DNA of 64,000 nucleotides from JANELJ01 sp024511395 (GCA_963681975.1 OY820613.1:2170001-2234000); one strand, 5' to 3'. Counted from the stretch's first letter, positions 48,015 through 57,942 are shown. The notes: generated by a model from the sequence alone, not told the origin. Translations and numbers: made by a program.

Positions 48015-51000
48015 ATGTTAGCCCGAATATTACAGTTTTTCCTTGTCCAACGTACCTTGGTGGTCCTGATCGTGTTTGCCCTGCTAGACGGAGGCTGGCA
48101 GGCTTTTCAGAAAATACCCATTGATGCCTTTCCCGATGTGTCCCCGGCCCAGGTTAAAATGATTTTCAAGGCACCGGGTATGACACCCTCAGAGGTTGAG
48201 CAGCGTATTATTGCCCCTCTGGAGCTGGAATTACTGGGTCTGCCCAACCAGAAAATATTACGTTCACTGGCCAAATACGCCATTGCCGATATTACTCTGG
48301 ACTTTACCGAAGGCACTGACATTTACTGGGCCCGGCAACTGGTTTCCGAACGGCTGAACAATATGGATCTGCCTGAAGGTGTTACCGGCGGTATGGCGCC
48401 CCTGTCCACACCACTAAGTGATGTCTTTATGTTTACCATAGAAGGCAGCACCATGAACAATATGCAAAAACGCGATCTGCTGGACTGGGTGATCCGCCCT
48501 GCCCTGCGCTCAGTTCCCGGTGTGGCCGATGTTAATGTTCTGGGTGGTTATGTACGCACCTTTGTGGTTAAACCCGATTATCAGAAACTGCAGACCTATC
48601 AGATCAGTATTGATGAGCTGATTGACACCTTACGGGAGAATAATAAAAATGATGGTGCCGGACGGTTAAACCAAGGGGAAGAAGTTCTGCTGGTCAGAAC
48701 TCAGGGTAATTTAACCGGTATTGAAGATATTCAGAACATTGTGGTGGAATATAAAAACAATGTAGCCATTACCATTAAGGATCTGGCCAGTGTAGAAATC
48801 GACTCCCTGTATCGTAACGGTGCCGTTACCCAGAACGGTAAGCAAGAAGTGGTTGAAGGTCTGCTCATGGCACTTAAAGGTGCCAATGCCAGGGAAGTCA
48901 TTAGCGGTATTAAAAAACGTCTCAATGAACTGCAGCCTGCCTTTCCTGAGGGCATTTCTGTGTCGGTATTTTATAACCGCAGCGATCTGGTTAATACCGC
49001 TATTTACGGAGTATCTAAATCCCTGATTGAGGCCGTGGTACTGGTATTAATGGTTCTGCTATTATTTCTAGGTAATATCCGGGCGGCCGTCGCCGTGGCT
49101 CTGATCCTGCCTTTGTCTGTTTTAATGACCTTTATCTTAATGCGCTGGTACGGTTTATCGGCCAACCTGATGTCTCTGGGCGGTCTGGCCATTGCCGTGG
49201 GTATGCTGGTGGATGCCGCCGTGGTGATGGTTGAAAATATTATTTCCCATCAGGAAAAGGACGCTCACAAACCACAGGGACAATTGCCTAAAATGCATAT
49301 TATTTTCCGGGCACTCAAGGAAGTCTCAATACCGGTGATTTCCGGTATTTTAATTATTATGACGGTCTTTCTGCCATTGCTGACCCTGGAAGGTCTGGAA
49401 GGCAAACTGTTTGTCCCCGTAGCGCTGACCATTATTTTTGCCTTGGGCAGTTCACTGGTATTATCCCTGACTATCATCCCGACTCTTGCCTCCTTTATCC
49501 TGAGTAAACCTTCACACCAGGAACCCTGGCTGATCCGTAAACTGCTGGCCATTTACCAGCCGGTTTTACAATGGAGTCTGAAAAATGACAAAATTATCGT
49601 GAGCGGTGCCGTGATTGCCTTGGTCTTTGCCGGGTTTATTTATACTCTGGTGGGCAAAACCTTTATCCCACAGATGGATGAAGGTTATATTGTGATGCAG
49701 ATAGAAAAAACACCATCCATTAGTTTAAAAGAATCCACTCAGATGGATATGAATATCCAGAAAGCCATTCTAGAAAAAGTACCTGAAGTCACCCGTATGG
49801 TGGCCCGTGTGGGTTCGGATGAAATCGGCATGGATCCTATGGGGCTTAATGATACCGATACCTTCCTGATGCTCAAACCCACTGAGGAATGGCACATGCA
49901 GAGCAAGGAAGAACTGATAGCGGCAATTCGTGAGGTACTGGAAACCCGGTTCCCCGGTATTAACTATGCCTTTACCCAGCCCATTCAGATGCGGGTAGAT
50001 GAAATGCTCACCGGTGCCCGCGGAGATCTGGCTATTAAAATATTCGGTGACAACCCGGAAGAACTGAACCATGTGGCCCGACAGATGGTCAGTATGGTTA
50101 AAACCATTCCCGGTGCCGAGGATGTTTATACCCAGATGAATGAGGGTCTGCGTTATCTGCAGCTTAAAGTTAACCGGGATATGGCCGGCCGTCTGGGACT
50201 GAGTGTGGATCAGGTTGAGACCATATTAAGAGCTCAAATCAACGGTCTGGAAACCGGCATTATTTATGAAGGTATCCGTCGTATTCCCCTGATGCTGCGT
50301 GCCCCGGAATCCTACAAGGCATCCAGTCTGGAAATGCTGCAACAGCCGGTCACCGTAAATACCCCAAGGGGTATGGAAACCGTGATGCTCAGTCAGCTGG
50401 TGGATGCGAAATCCACGGAAGGGCCGGTATCCATTAAACGTGAACAGAGCAAGCGTTTCTCTGTGGTAGTGGCCAATGTCAGCGGCCGGGATCTGGTTGG
50501 ATTTGTTGAAGAAGCCAAAGCCAGAGCCAAAGAATTAAAAATACCTGCCGGATATTATTTTGAATGGGGCGGCAAGTTTGAAAATCAGCAGCGCGCTGCA
50601 CAGAAGCTGGCCATTGTAGTACCCGTTGCCCTGGTGCTGATCTTCCTGATTCTGTTCAGTACCTTCGGCTCCATACCCCAGGCACTGATGGTATTAATTA
50701 ATGTGCCCTTTGCCCTGATCGGCGGCATTGTCACCTTATGGCTGACCGGTGAATACCTGTCGGTACCGGCTTCTGTCGGCTTTATTGCCCTGCTGGGTAT
50801 TGCAGTACTGAACGGCGTAGTAATGATCACCTATTTTAACCAGTTACTGGCCAAAGGCCTGACCCTGTCACAGGTGGTCATGGAAGGTGCTCTGCGGCGG
50901 CTGCGTCCGGTACTGATGACCGCATCCATTGCGGCTTTGGGTCTGGTGCCCCTAGTATTTGCCACCGGCCCTGGCTCTGAAATACAGCGCCCTCTGGCTA

Positions 51001-51089
51001 TTGTGGTTATTGGCGGATTGTTCAGCTCGACACTTTTAACCCTGCTGATACTGCCCATTATTTTTAAACGTTTTGGCAAATATTCCTGA
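48015..51089 (+). CDS. HME-type RND efflux pump (CusA/CzcA family)
   Basis: 1024 residues, the expected size. RND signatures include the N-terminal IPIDAFPDVSPAQVKMIFKA, the TM4 motif GMLVDAAVVMVENI, MDEGYIVMQIEKTPSISLKE, and the second-half GIAVLNGVVMITYFNQLLAK. The heavy-metal-efflux clade is suggested by DAFPDVSP and the pairing with DUF3240. In TM4 only LVDAAVV-E is seen, without the extra Asp of CzcA (DFGxxVDGA), so the ion may be monovalent (as in CusA) or not a metal. A good ribosome binding site (AAGGAG) lies upstream. Same transcript as the two genes before. Confidence 0.93.
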   Translation: MLARILQFFLVQRTLVVLIVFALLDGGWQAFQKIPIDAFPDVSPAQVKMIFKAPGMTPSEVEQRIIAPLELELLGLPNQKILRSLAKYAIADITLDFTEGTDIYWARQLVSERLNNMDLPEGVTGGMAPLSTPLSDVFMFTIEGSTMNNMQKRDLLDWVIRPALRSVPGVADVNVLGGYVRTFVVKPDYQKLQTYQISIDELIDTLRENNKNDGAGRLNQGEEVLLVRTQGNLTGIEDIQNIVVEYKNNVAITIKDLASVEIDSLYRNGAVTQNGKQEVVEGLLMALKGANAREVISGIKKRLNELQPAFPEGISVSVFYNRSDLVNTAIYGVSKSLIEAVVLVLMVLLLFLGNIRAAVAVALILPLSVLMTFILMRWYGLSANLMSLGGLAIAVGMLVDAAVVMVENIISHQEKDAHKPQGQLPKMHIIFRALKEVSIPVISGILIIMTVFLPLLTLEGLEGKLFVPVALTIIFALGSSLVLSLTIIPTLASFILSKPSHQEPWLIRKLLAIYQPVLQWSLKNDKIIVSGAVIALVFAGFIYTLVGKTFIPQMDEGYIVMQIEKTPSISLKESTQMDMNIQKAILEKVPEVTRMVARVGSDEIGMDPMGLNDTDTFLMLKPTEEWHMQSKEELIAAIREVLETRFPGINYAFTQPIQMRVDEMLTGARGDLAIKIFGDNPEELNHVARQMVSMVKTIPGAEDVYTQMNEGLRYLQLKVNRDMAGRLGLSVDQVETILRAQINGLETGIIYEGIRRIPLMLRAPESYKASSLEMLQQPVTVNTPRGMETVMLSQLVDAKSTEGPVSIKREQSKRFSVVVANVSGRDLVGFVEEAKARAKELKIPAGYYFEWGGKFENQQRAAQKLAIVVPVALVLIFLILFSTFGSIPQALMVLINVPFALIGGIVTLWLTGEYLSVPASVGFIALLGIAVLNGVVMITYFNQLLAKGLTLSQVVMEGALRRLRPVLMTASIAALGLVPLVFATGPGSEIQRPLAIVVIGGLFSSTLLTLLILPIIFKRFGKYS

Positions 51090-51103
51090 GGGAGAATGCT
51101 GGT

Positions 51104-51400
51104 ATGCAAAAGTGTATTTTAAGACTGATTGTAGACAATGGACTGTACGATTCTATGACCGACTGCCTGCTGACCTTCCCTGAACGGGAACTGGAATTTA
51201 TGGGATTCTCCATACAGGCACATACCCAGATGCTGGGTGAAATCAGTGAACAGGTATCCGGTTTTAAACAGAAAATACTGATTGAAATCAGCACCCATAA
51301 CGATGAAGCCCGGCTGATTTATCAGCATGTAAAAAGTACTCTGACGGAAGCCAGCTTTGAGACCCAGCTGTATCCCTTACTGGAACTGGATCACCAGTAA
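51104..51400 (+). CDS. DUF3240 family small protein
   Basis: 98 residues, a ferredoxin-like fold by family. CILRLIVDNGLYDSMTDCLL and SGFKQKILIEI are typical. It is usually encoded right after HME-RND pumps and may act as a small regulatory or metal-sensing partner. Function unknown. It lies 14 bp after the pump gene. Confidence 0.85.
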   Translation: MQKCILRLIVDNGLYDSMTDCLLTFPERELEFMGFSIQAHTQMLGEISEQVSGFKQKILIEISTHNDEARLIYQHVKSTLTEASFETQLYPLLELDHQ

Positions 51401-51477
51401 CAAACCCGTCCAGTATCCATATGAATAAAGTCTAAGCGCCGGTAATAGCCGACTCCACCAACTTTCATGGTCATGGC

Positions 51478-51671
51478 CAGTCACAAATCAGAGTTGCCCA
51501 AGCCGCACTGGATCGAACCCGTTTAACAGCTCCCTTTAGCGGCCGGGTTGCGGCCTATGTATTGGATCGGGAAAAACAGTCCCGTACTGTTGAAATAGAA
51601 GTGGATTTTAAACACCCCGAAGACAGTCAGAATATGCTGCCCGGCTATAGTGCAGATGCTGAAGTTATTTT
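51478..51671 (+). pseudogene. Periplasmic adaptor fragment (MacA type), first piece
   Basis: QSQIRVAQAALDRTRLTAPF then SGRVAAYVLDREKQSRTVEI shows an internal deletion: the lipoyl half joins directly to the barrel domain. It ends at LPGYSADAEVIL where IS5-type copy 9 is inserted. The N-terminal signal and helices are missing. Confidence 0.8.
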
Positions 51672-53169
51672 GTCTGCCCTGAATAAAACATAGTGCATTG
51701 ATTTATAAAGAAATATTGCTTGATTATGGGTGTTAAATTTGCAGGTTTTTGGTAAAATAAGCCTTATTACCTTGCAAATTTCCAGACCAGAATGAAGCCA
51801 GAGAAACAGCCAAAAATACCTCAGGAAGACCTGTTCAGGATGCGCCTTGAAAACATGCTGGACATAAACCATGAGTTGATTAAGTTATCAAAACACATAG
51901 ATTGGGAAAGTCCTGATAAAGAATGGGGCGCTCTGTTTGTATCCACTAAAGGTGCTCCTGCCATACGCACTCGATTGATTGCAGGATTGCATTACCTGAA
52001 ACACCTGCATGATTTATCGGATGAACAGGTAGTAAAAGGCTGGACAGAAAATCCGTACTGGCAGTATTTCTGTGGTGAAGAATACTTTCAGCATAAAATG
52101 CCTATACACCCTGTGACCATGACCAAATGGCGTAACCGGCCGGGTAAATCAGGCAGTGAAAAATTACTGATTGAAACCATTAAAGCCGGACTAAAGAGTA
52201 AAACCATAAAGCCCGGCAGTTTAAAGAAAGTCACGGTAGATACTACCGTACAGGAAAAGAACATCGCTTTTCCAACCGATTCAAAGCTCCTGAACAAAGC
52301 CAGAGAAAACCTGGTTAAACTGTCCAAAGAGCACGGTATTAAACTGCGTCAGAACTATAATCGTGTTGGGCCGCAATATGTACTAATGGCCAGTCGTTAT
52401 GCTCATGCAAAACAGTTTAAACGCATGAAGAAAATGAACAATAAACTGAAATCCCGTTTAGGTCGTGTTAAACGGGATATTGAACGACAACTGCCCAACT
52501 ATTCTGTTGATATTCAGTCTCTGTTTGAAGTAGCTCTAAAACAGGCTCAGAAACTGATTGAGCAGGAGCAGCACAGTAAAAACAAGCTTTACAGTTTACA
52601 TGCACCGGAAGTCGAGTGTATCAGTAAAGGCAAAGCTCATAAGCCTTATGAATTTGGAGTTAAAACCAGTATCGCGGTAACTAACAAGGAAGGCTTTGTT
52701 ATTGGTGCTCAAAGTTGTCCGGGCAATCCTTATGATGGACATACCTTGCTGCCACAACTGGAACAGATAAAACAGTTTACAGCCGTACAACCGGAACAAT
52801 GCTTTGTTGACCGGGGTTATCGTGGACATGAAGTAAAAGACACTAAAGTTTTTATCTCAGGTCAGAAGCGAGGCGTTACCCGAAGTATTAAAAAGGCATT
52901 AAAACGGCGCAGTGCGATTGAGCCTGAAATTGGTCATATGAAAAACGATGGCCGTTTAGACCGCTGCTACCTCAAAGGTGCAGTCGGTGATGCCATTAAT
53001 GTGGTTATGGTAGCCGCTGGACATAACTTAAGAAAGATCCTCAATAAGCTCCGGCTTTTGTGGCTCAAAATTATTTCCGGTTTGATGGGGTCTTTTATCA
53101 AACCGGGGCAATCAGCTGCTTTAAACCTGGCTTGATGTCAGGCTTAAAACGGTATTATTCAGGTTGAAC
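51672..53169 (+). mobile_element. IS5-type insertion sequence, copy 9 (1498 bp)
   Basis: TIRs intact (GTCTGCCCTGAATAA left), flanked by TATTTT at 51666-51671 and 53170-53175. Inserted in the adaptor remnant. Confidence 0.93.
51792..53135 (+). CDS. IS5-family transposase (copy 9)
   Basis: Intact 447-residue clade II protein (MKPEKQPK, VKTSIAVTNK) with all catalytic residues. Confidence 0.92.
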   Translation: MKPEKQPKIPQEDLFRMRLENMLDINHELIKLSKHIDWESPDKEWGALFVSTKGAPAIRTRLIAGLHYLKHLHDLSDEQVVKGWTENPYWQYFCGEEYFQHKMPIHPVTMTKWRNRPGKSGSEKLLIETIKAGLKSKTIKPGSLKKVTVDTTVQEKNIAFPTDSKLLNKARENLVKLSKEHGIKLRQNYNRVGPQYVLMASRYAHAKQFKRMKKMNNKLKSRLGRVKRDIERQLPNYSVDIQSLFEVALKQAQKLIEQEQHSKNKLYSLHAPEVECISKGKAHKPYEFGVKTSIAVTNKEGFVIGAQSCPGNPYDGHTLLPQLEQIKQFTAVQPEQCFVDRGYRGHEVKDTKVFISGQKRGVTRSIKKALKRRSAIEPEIGHMKNDGRLDRCYLKGAVGDAINVVMVAAGHNLRKILNKLRLLWLKIISGLMGSFIKPGQSAALNLA

Positions 53170-53175
53170 TATTTT

Positions 53176-53413
53176 ACAGCACCAAACACAGGTATTACGC
53201 ATACCCTCTGAAGCCCTGTTTGATAACAACAGGGTGCTGGTATTAAACAGTGATGGACAACTGCAGCAGCGGCAGCTTAAAACCGGTATCAGCAACTGGC
53301 ATTTTACCGAGGTCATTGACGGTCTCAATGCCGGTGAACAGGTAGTCACGTCAATAGAACGTGAAGGCGTAAAAGCCGGTGCTTATGCCACCATAGAACC
53401 TCAACATGATTGA
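53176..53413 (+). pseudogene. Periplasmic adaptor fragment (MacA type), second piece
   Basis: After the IS the frame gives QHQTQVLRIPSEALFDNNRV, LVLNSDGQLQQRQLKTGISN and VIDGLNAGEQVVTSIEREGV, the membrane-proximal end of an adaptor. TGA at 53411-53413 overlaps the ATG of the ATPase remnant. Confidence 0.8.
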
Positions 53414-53739
53414 CCTGATAAACATTCATCGCGACTTTAAGGTCGGTGATCAAACTGTTCATGCACTAATATCCAGCTGGGTGAATATCTTTCCATAATG
53501 GCCCCTTCTGGTTCAGGTAAATCCACCCTGCTCAATTTAATCGGCCTGCTGGACAGTGCCAGCAGGGGATCAGCCTGATTATTGTAACCCACGATGTCCA
53601 TATCGGCCAACGGGAAAAACGCCGGCTGCAGATGCTCGATGGCAGGATACAGTCCGATAATAACTCACCTGTTACAGCTGCTGCTTATCCGGAAACCCAC
53701 AGTCAGCAAGTTCAGGCTAATACCAATGTTAACCGGTAA
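53406..53739 (+). pseudogene. MacB-type ABC ATPase remnant
   Basis: [20 protein letters not shown] starts a typical ABC domain. In a shifted frame come [20 protein letters not shown] (Walker A) and [10 protein letters not shown]. After a large deletion follows [10 protein letters not shown] (H-loop) and QMLDGRIQSD. The signature motif and Walker B are gone. It cannot power transport. Confidence 0.85.
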
Positions 53740-53902
53740 ACCTTTAATCAGTAAAACCTCAATCAGTGACAGCCTGCATTTTTCCTAGCACGCCTTACGG
53801 GCTTACCCTGCCCGGACTGTGCTTATGCTGACAGCCATAGCCATTGGCGTAGCAGCAGTTATTATTCTGACCGCTCTTGGAGAGGGTGCACGACAATATA
53901 TA
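53726..53902 (+). pseudogene. MacB-type ABC permease 1, first piece
   Basis: ATG 53726 overlaps the end of the ATPase remnant by 14 bp. SDSLHFS*HALRAYPARTVL has a TAG where a Trp would fit, then LMLTAIAIGVAAVIILTALG forms the first helix. It is cut at RQYI by IS5-type copy 10. Confidence 0.8.
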
Positions 53903-55400
53903 GTTCAACCTGAATAATACCGTTTTAAGCCTGACTTCAAGCCAGGTTTAAAGCGGCTGATTGCCCCGGTTTGATAAAAGACCCCATCAAACCGGAAATA
54001 ATTTTGAGCCACAAAAGCCGGAGCTTATTGAGGATCTTTCTTAAGTTATGTCCAGCGGCTACCATAACCACATTAATGGCATCACCGACTGCACCTTTGA
54101 GGTAGCTGCGGTCTAAACGACCATCATTTTTCATATGACCAATTTCAGGCTCAATCGCACTGCGCCGTTTTAATGCCTTTTTAATACTTCGGGTAACGCC
54201 TCGCTTCTGAACTGAGATAAAAACTTTCGTATCTTTTACCTCATGTCCACGATAACTCCGGTCAACAAAGCATTGTTCCGGTTGTACGGCTGTAAACTGT
54301 TTTATCTGTTCCAGTTGTGGCAGTAGAGTGTGTCCATCATAAGGATTGCCCGAACAGCTTTGAGCACCAATAACAAAACCTTCCTTATTGGTTACCGCGA
54401 TACTGGCTTTAACACCAAATTCATAAGGCTTATGAGCTTTGCCTTTACTGATACACTCGACTTCCGGGGCATGTAAACTGTAAAGCTTGTTCTTACTGTG
54501 CTGCTCCTGCTCAATCAGTTTCTGAGCCTGTTTTAGAGCTACTTCAAACAGAGACTGAATATCAACAGAATAATTGGGCAGTTGTCGTTCAATATCCCGT
54601 TTAACACGACCTAAACGGGATTTCAGTTTATTGTTCATTTTCTTCATGCGTTTAAACTGTTTTGCATGTGCATAACGACTGGCCATTAGTACATATTGCG
54701 GCCCAACCCGATTATAGTTCTGACGTAGTTTAATACCGTGCTCTTTGGACAGTTTAACCAGGTTTTCTCTGGCTTTGTTCAGGAGCTTTGAATCGGTTGG
54801 AAAAGCGATGTTCTTTTCCTGTACGGTAGTATCTACCGTGACTTTCTTTAAACTGCCGGGCTTTATGGTTTTACTCTTTAGTCCGGCTTTAATGGTTTCA
54901 ATCAGTAATTTTTCACTGTCTGATTTACCTGGCCGGTTACGCCATTTGGTCATGGTCGCAGGGTGTATGGGCATCTTATGCTGAAAGTATTCTTCACCAC
55001 AGAAATACTGCCAGTACGGATTTTCTGTCCAGCCTTTTACTACCTGTTTATCTGATAAATCATGAAGGTGTTTCAGGTAATGCAATCCTGCAATCAATCG
55101 AGTGCGTATGGCAGGAGCACCTTTAGTGGATACAAACAGAGCACCCCATTCTTTATCAGGACTTTCCCGGTCTATGTGTTTTGATAACTTAATCAACTCA
55201 TGGTTTATGTCCAGCATGTTTTCAGGGCGCATCCTGAACAGGTCTTCCTGAGGTATTTTTGGCTGTTTCTCTGGCTTCATTCTGGTCTGGAAATTTGCAA
55301 GGTAATAAGGCTTATTTTACCAAAAACCTGCAAATTTAACACCCATAATTCGCCAATATTTCCTTGTAAATCAATGCACTATGATTTATTCAGGGTGGAC
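53903..55400 (-). mobile_element. IS5-type insertion sequence, copy 10 (1498 bp)
   Basis: TIRs intact, flanked by TATATA at 53897-53902 and 55401-55406. Reading the duplication once restores GARQYISNVFSSLG in the permease. Confidence 0.93.
53937..55280 (-). CDS. IS5-family transposase (copy 10)
   Basis: Open for 447 residues but with changes near motifs: DRSYRGHE for DRGYRGHE, SVQKRGV, GRLDRSYLKG and QSCSGNPY. The catalytic D and E remain. Activity is doubtful. Confidence 0.88.
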   Translation of the reverse strand: MKPEKQPKIPQEDLFRMRPENMLDINHELIKLSKHIDRESPDKEWGALFVSTKGAPAIRTRLIAGLHYLKHLHDLSDKQVVKGWTENPYWQYFCGEEYFQHKMPIHPATMTKWRNRPGKSDSEKLLIETIKAGLKSKTIKPGSLKKVTVDTTVQEKNIAFPTDSKLLNKARENLVKLSKEHGIKLRQNYNRVGPQYVLMASRYAHAKQFKRMKKMNNKLKSRLGRVKRDIERQLPNYSVDIQSLFEVALKQAQKLIEQEQHSKNKLYSLHAPEVECISKGKAHKPYEFGVKASIAVTNKEGFVIGAQSCSGNPYDGHTLLPQLEQIKQFTAVQPEQCFVDRSYRGHEVKDTKVFISVQKRGVTRSIKKALKRRSAIEPEIGHMKNDGRLDRSYLKGAVGDAINVVMVAAGHNLRKILNKLRLLWLKIISGLMGSFIKPGQSAALNLA

Positions 55401-56370
55401 TATATAAGCAATGTATTTTCCTCTTTAGGCACCAATCTGGTGATTGTTTTTCCCGGCTATTCTAAAACCTCCGGACTGGGCTCCCTAGCCATGGTCAATG
55501 CTACGCTGAATATTGGTTCTGTTAATGCCAGCTTTAGCGGCCGTTCAAGGGAAGTGCCGATCCTTGGAACCAGTCATACATTTTTAAAACTCCGTCACTG
55601 GCAGCTGGCGCAGGGCCGTTTTTTACCGCTGACCGATCTGGATCGGGCCACACCGGTGTGCGTCATTGGCCGAAAAGTTCACAATGAACTGTTTGGCTCA
55701 CAATCACCGCTGGGCCAATGGCTGCATCTGGGTGATCGACGCTTTCGTGTTATTGGTGTGCTGGCCACAGAAGGCCGCTCCATTGGTGTTGATGTGCAGG
55801 ATATTGTTATTATTCCTGTCGCTTCAGCACAACAGTTATTTAACACCCCGTCCCTGTTCCGTATTCTGGTGGAAGCCAAAAACTGCTTTGCCATTGAACC
55901 AGTTAAACAGTTTGTTATCCAGCAGCTCAAACAACGCCACCAGGGCAAACGTGATGTTACGGTCATAACCCAGGATGCGGTACTGGTCACCTTTGACCGA
56001 ATTCTGGGATCATTAACTTATGCCGTTGGCGGTATTGCTGCTATCAGTATGGTTGTCGCAGGCATTTTAATTATGAACGTAATGCTGGTGGCTATATCCC
56101 AGCGCCGTTCGGAAATCGGCTTACTGAAAGCATTAGGCGCACTTCAAAATCAGGTGATTCAGCTGATTTTATTTGAAGCCATGATGTTGGCCGCTCTGGG
56201 AGCGGTTCTGGGTTTACTGCTGGGCGAACTGGGCTGTTATATGATTCGGACAATATTCCCCGAATTACCAGCCTACGCCCCACTCTGGGCACTATTAAGC
56301 TCAGTCGTCAGCCTGCTGGCCTCAGCATACTGCACGCCTGGATCCAGTTCTGGCTCTGACGGGTAAATAA
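55401..56370 (+). pseudogene. MacB-type ABC permease 1, second piece
   Basis: Continues YISNVFSSLGTNLVIVFPGY, a periplasmic domain (SGRSREVPILGTS, LAQGRFLPL, VCVIGRKVHNELFG, FRVIGVLA) and the FtsX-like membrane part (GILIMNVMLVAISQRRSEIG, LLKALGA). About 30 residues seem deleted near 55510. Near 56325 the frame shifts, and the true end ARLDPVLALTGK* is in another frame, stopping at 56370. Confidence 0.83.
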
Positions 56371-56373
56371 ATC

Positions 56374-57034
56374 ATGCTGCTGCGCGACTTTTTATATCTC
56401 ACCGGCTCATCATCTGAGAAGTTTCCTGACTGCTCTGGGTATTGCTGTGGGCATTACCGCAGTCGTGTTATTAACCTCTATCGGCAAAGACGTGCAGCAG
56501 TTTGTACTGGATGAATTTACCCAGTTCGGCACTAATCTGGTGACCATTAATCCCGGCAAGGCTACCACCCATGGGATAAGTATGGGGGGATTTGATACCG
56601 AACGACCATTAAGCATTGAAGATGCCCAAGCTCTTAAGCGTTTACCCTATACCCTTGCCGTCACAGCCATCGGCGGTATTTCCTTACTGGTCGGCGCTAT
56701 TGGTATCGTGACCATTATAACCATTGCGGTTAATGAACGCACCAGTGAAATCGGCCTGCTTCGGGCATTAGGTGCCAGGCAATCCCAGATCCACAGCCTG
56801 TTTCTGGGCGAAGCCATTATACTGGCTGCCATTGGCGGCCCGGCAGGTCTGTTCCTGGGCATCGGCATTGTCCAGCTTCTGCATTTCAGCTTCCCCGCTC
56901 TGCCGGTACACATATCCTGGAACTTTGTTATTCTGGCCGAAATAATATCCATCACCATCGGCCTGCTCGCCGGCGTCCTGCCCGCACGACATGCGGACCG
57001 GCTTGATCCGGTGGATGCTTTACGTACAGAATAA
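56374..57034 (+). pseudogene. MacB-type ABC permease 2, frameshifted and internally deleted
   Basis: MLLRDFLYL then a frame change near 56400 to AHHLRSFLTALGIAVGITAV, TSIGKDVQQFVLDEFTQFGT and NLVTINPGKATTHG. The periplasmic domain (about 200 residues) is missing between LPYTLAVTAIGG and ISLLVGAIGIV. The end INVERTSEIG-like box (VNERTSEIGLLRALGARQSQ) and ARHADRLDPVDALRTE* are good. Four bases after permease 1. Confidence 0.83.
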
Positions 57035-57093
57035 AGTTGATATAAGAGTAAGGGTGATATAAAAACGTTGGAATACAATACAAAAACAAAAAT

Positions 57094-57170
57094 TGGTCGG
57101 GACAGAAAGATTCGAACTTTCGACCCCCAGCACCCCATGCTGGTGCGCTACCAGGCTGCGCTATGCCCCG
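57094..57170 (-). tRNA. tRNA-Pro (anticodon GGG)
   Basis: 77-nt cloverleaf on the minus strand: acceptor CGGGGCA / TGTCCCG, D-arm GCGCAGCCTGGTAGCGC, anticodon stem CCAGC/GCTGG with loop ATGGGGT, TPsiC GAAAGTTCGAATCTTTC, and an encoded CCA. It reads CCC codons. In many gammaproteobacteria it lies after the pheST-ihfA-merR block, as here. Confidence 0.96.
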
Positions 57171-57273
57171 ACGATAAGATGAATAACTGGAACCAGCTAT
57201 TCTGTTTGTGGCGCACATTATAAACACTGCATTAGCCTATATCAAGAAATTTTCAATACCGAGTCATTAACAA

Positions 57274-57298
57274 CCCCCAGCATGGGGGGCTGGGGGTC
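57274..57298. repeat. Inverted partial copy of the tRNA-Pro anticodon arm / hairpin
   Basis: 57277-57298 (CCAGCATGGGGGGCTGGGGGTC) in two steps matches the tRNA-Pro minus-strand segment 57143-57122 at 21 of 22 positions, in inverted orientation. It also forms its own hairpin ACCCCCAGC / GCTGGGGGT. Confidence 0.55.
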
Positions 57299-57393
57299 AA
57301 TTTTAAAATTATTACTCACAATTAAAGCACTTTCATTGCCACTTTAATAAAAATGGTTTATAAGTGAGGTTTATTTAAAACAGTGAGAGAACT

Positions 57394-57942
57394 ATGGCCA
57401 TTACACAAGACCAGATTGTAGCAATTAAATACAAAGCATCCGTTGACAGCGATATTATTGATCAGAATATGGGCGATGAAGCCCCCTTATTTTTTATGTA
57501 TGGCCGTGGTCAGATGATGCCCGGACTGGAAAGCCGTATTGCCGAAATGAGTATCGGTGATTCTTCCGATCTGGAAATTCCAGCTTCTGAAGCCTATGGT
57601 GATTACAATCCTGAAGCCGTGCAAAGTGTACCTAAAGAGCACCTTGCTCATCTGGAACTGCATGAAGGCATGGTATTACAGGGACAGGATGAAAATGGTC
57701 AGCCCGTTATGGTAGTGGTCAAGGAAATTCAGGATGATACTATCATTATGGATCATAACCACCCATTAGCCGGTAAGGATGTCAGTTTTTCTGTCACTAT
57801 TAAAGAAATTCGTGATCCCAGCCCGGAAGAGCTAGAAATGGGTCTTGCAGCAGAAAACCAGCAGGAACATGATCACAGCGGTGGCTGTTGTGGTGGTGGT
57901 AAGGGTGATGAAGGTGATGAAAGCGGCTGCGGCTGTCACTAA
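57394..57942 (+). CDS. slyD: FKBP-type peptidyl-prolyl isomerase SlyD
   Basis: 182 residues. The FKBP domain shows FFMYGRGQMMPGLESRIAEM, the IF chaperone insert lies in SEAYGDYNPEAVQSVPKEHL and ELHEGMVLQG, and the C-terminal tail HDHSGGCCGGG...SGCGCH is a His/Cys metal-binding tail (nickel in E. coli). It is a cytoplasmic chaperone. A GAGAG lies before the ATG. The stop is followed after 5 bp by an IS982 insertion. Confidence 0.94.
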   Translation: MAITQDQIVAIKYKASVDSDIIDQNMGDEAPLFFMYGRGQMMPGLESRIAEMSIGDSSDLEIPASEAYGDYNPEAVQSVPKEHLAHLELHEGMVLQGQDENGQPVMVVVKEIQDDTIIMDHNHPLAGKDVSFSVTIKEIRDPSPEELEMGLAAENQQEHDHSGGCCGGGKGDEGDESGCGCH

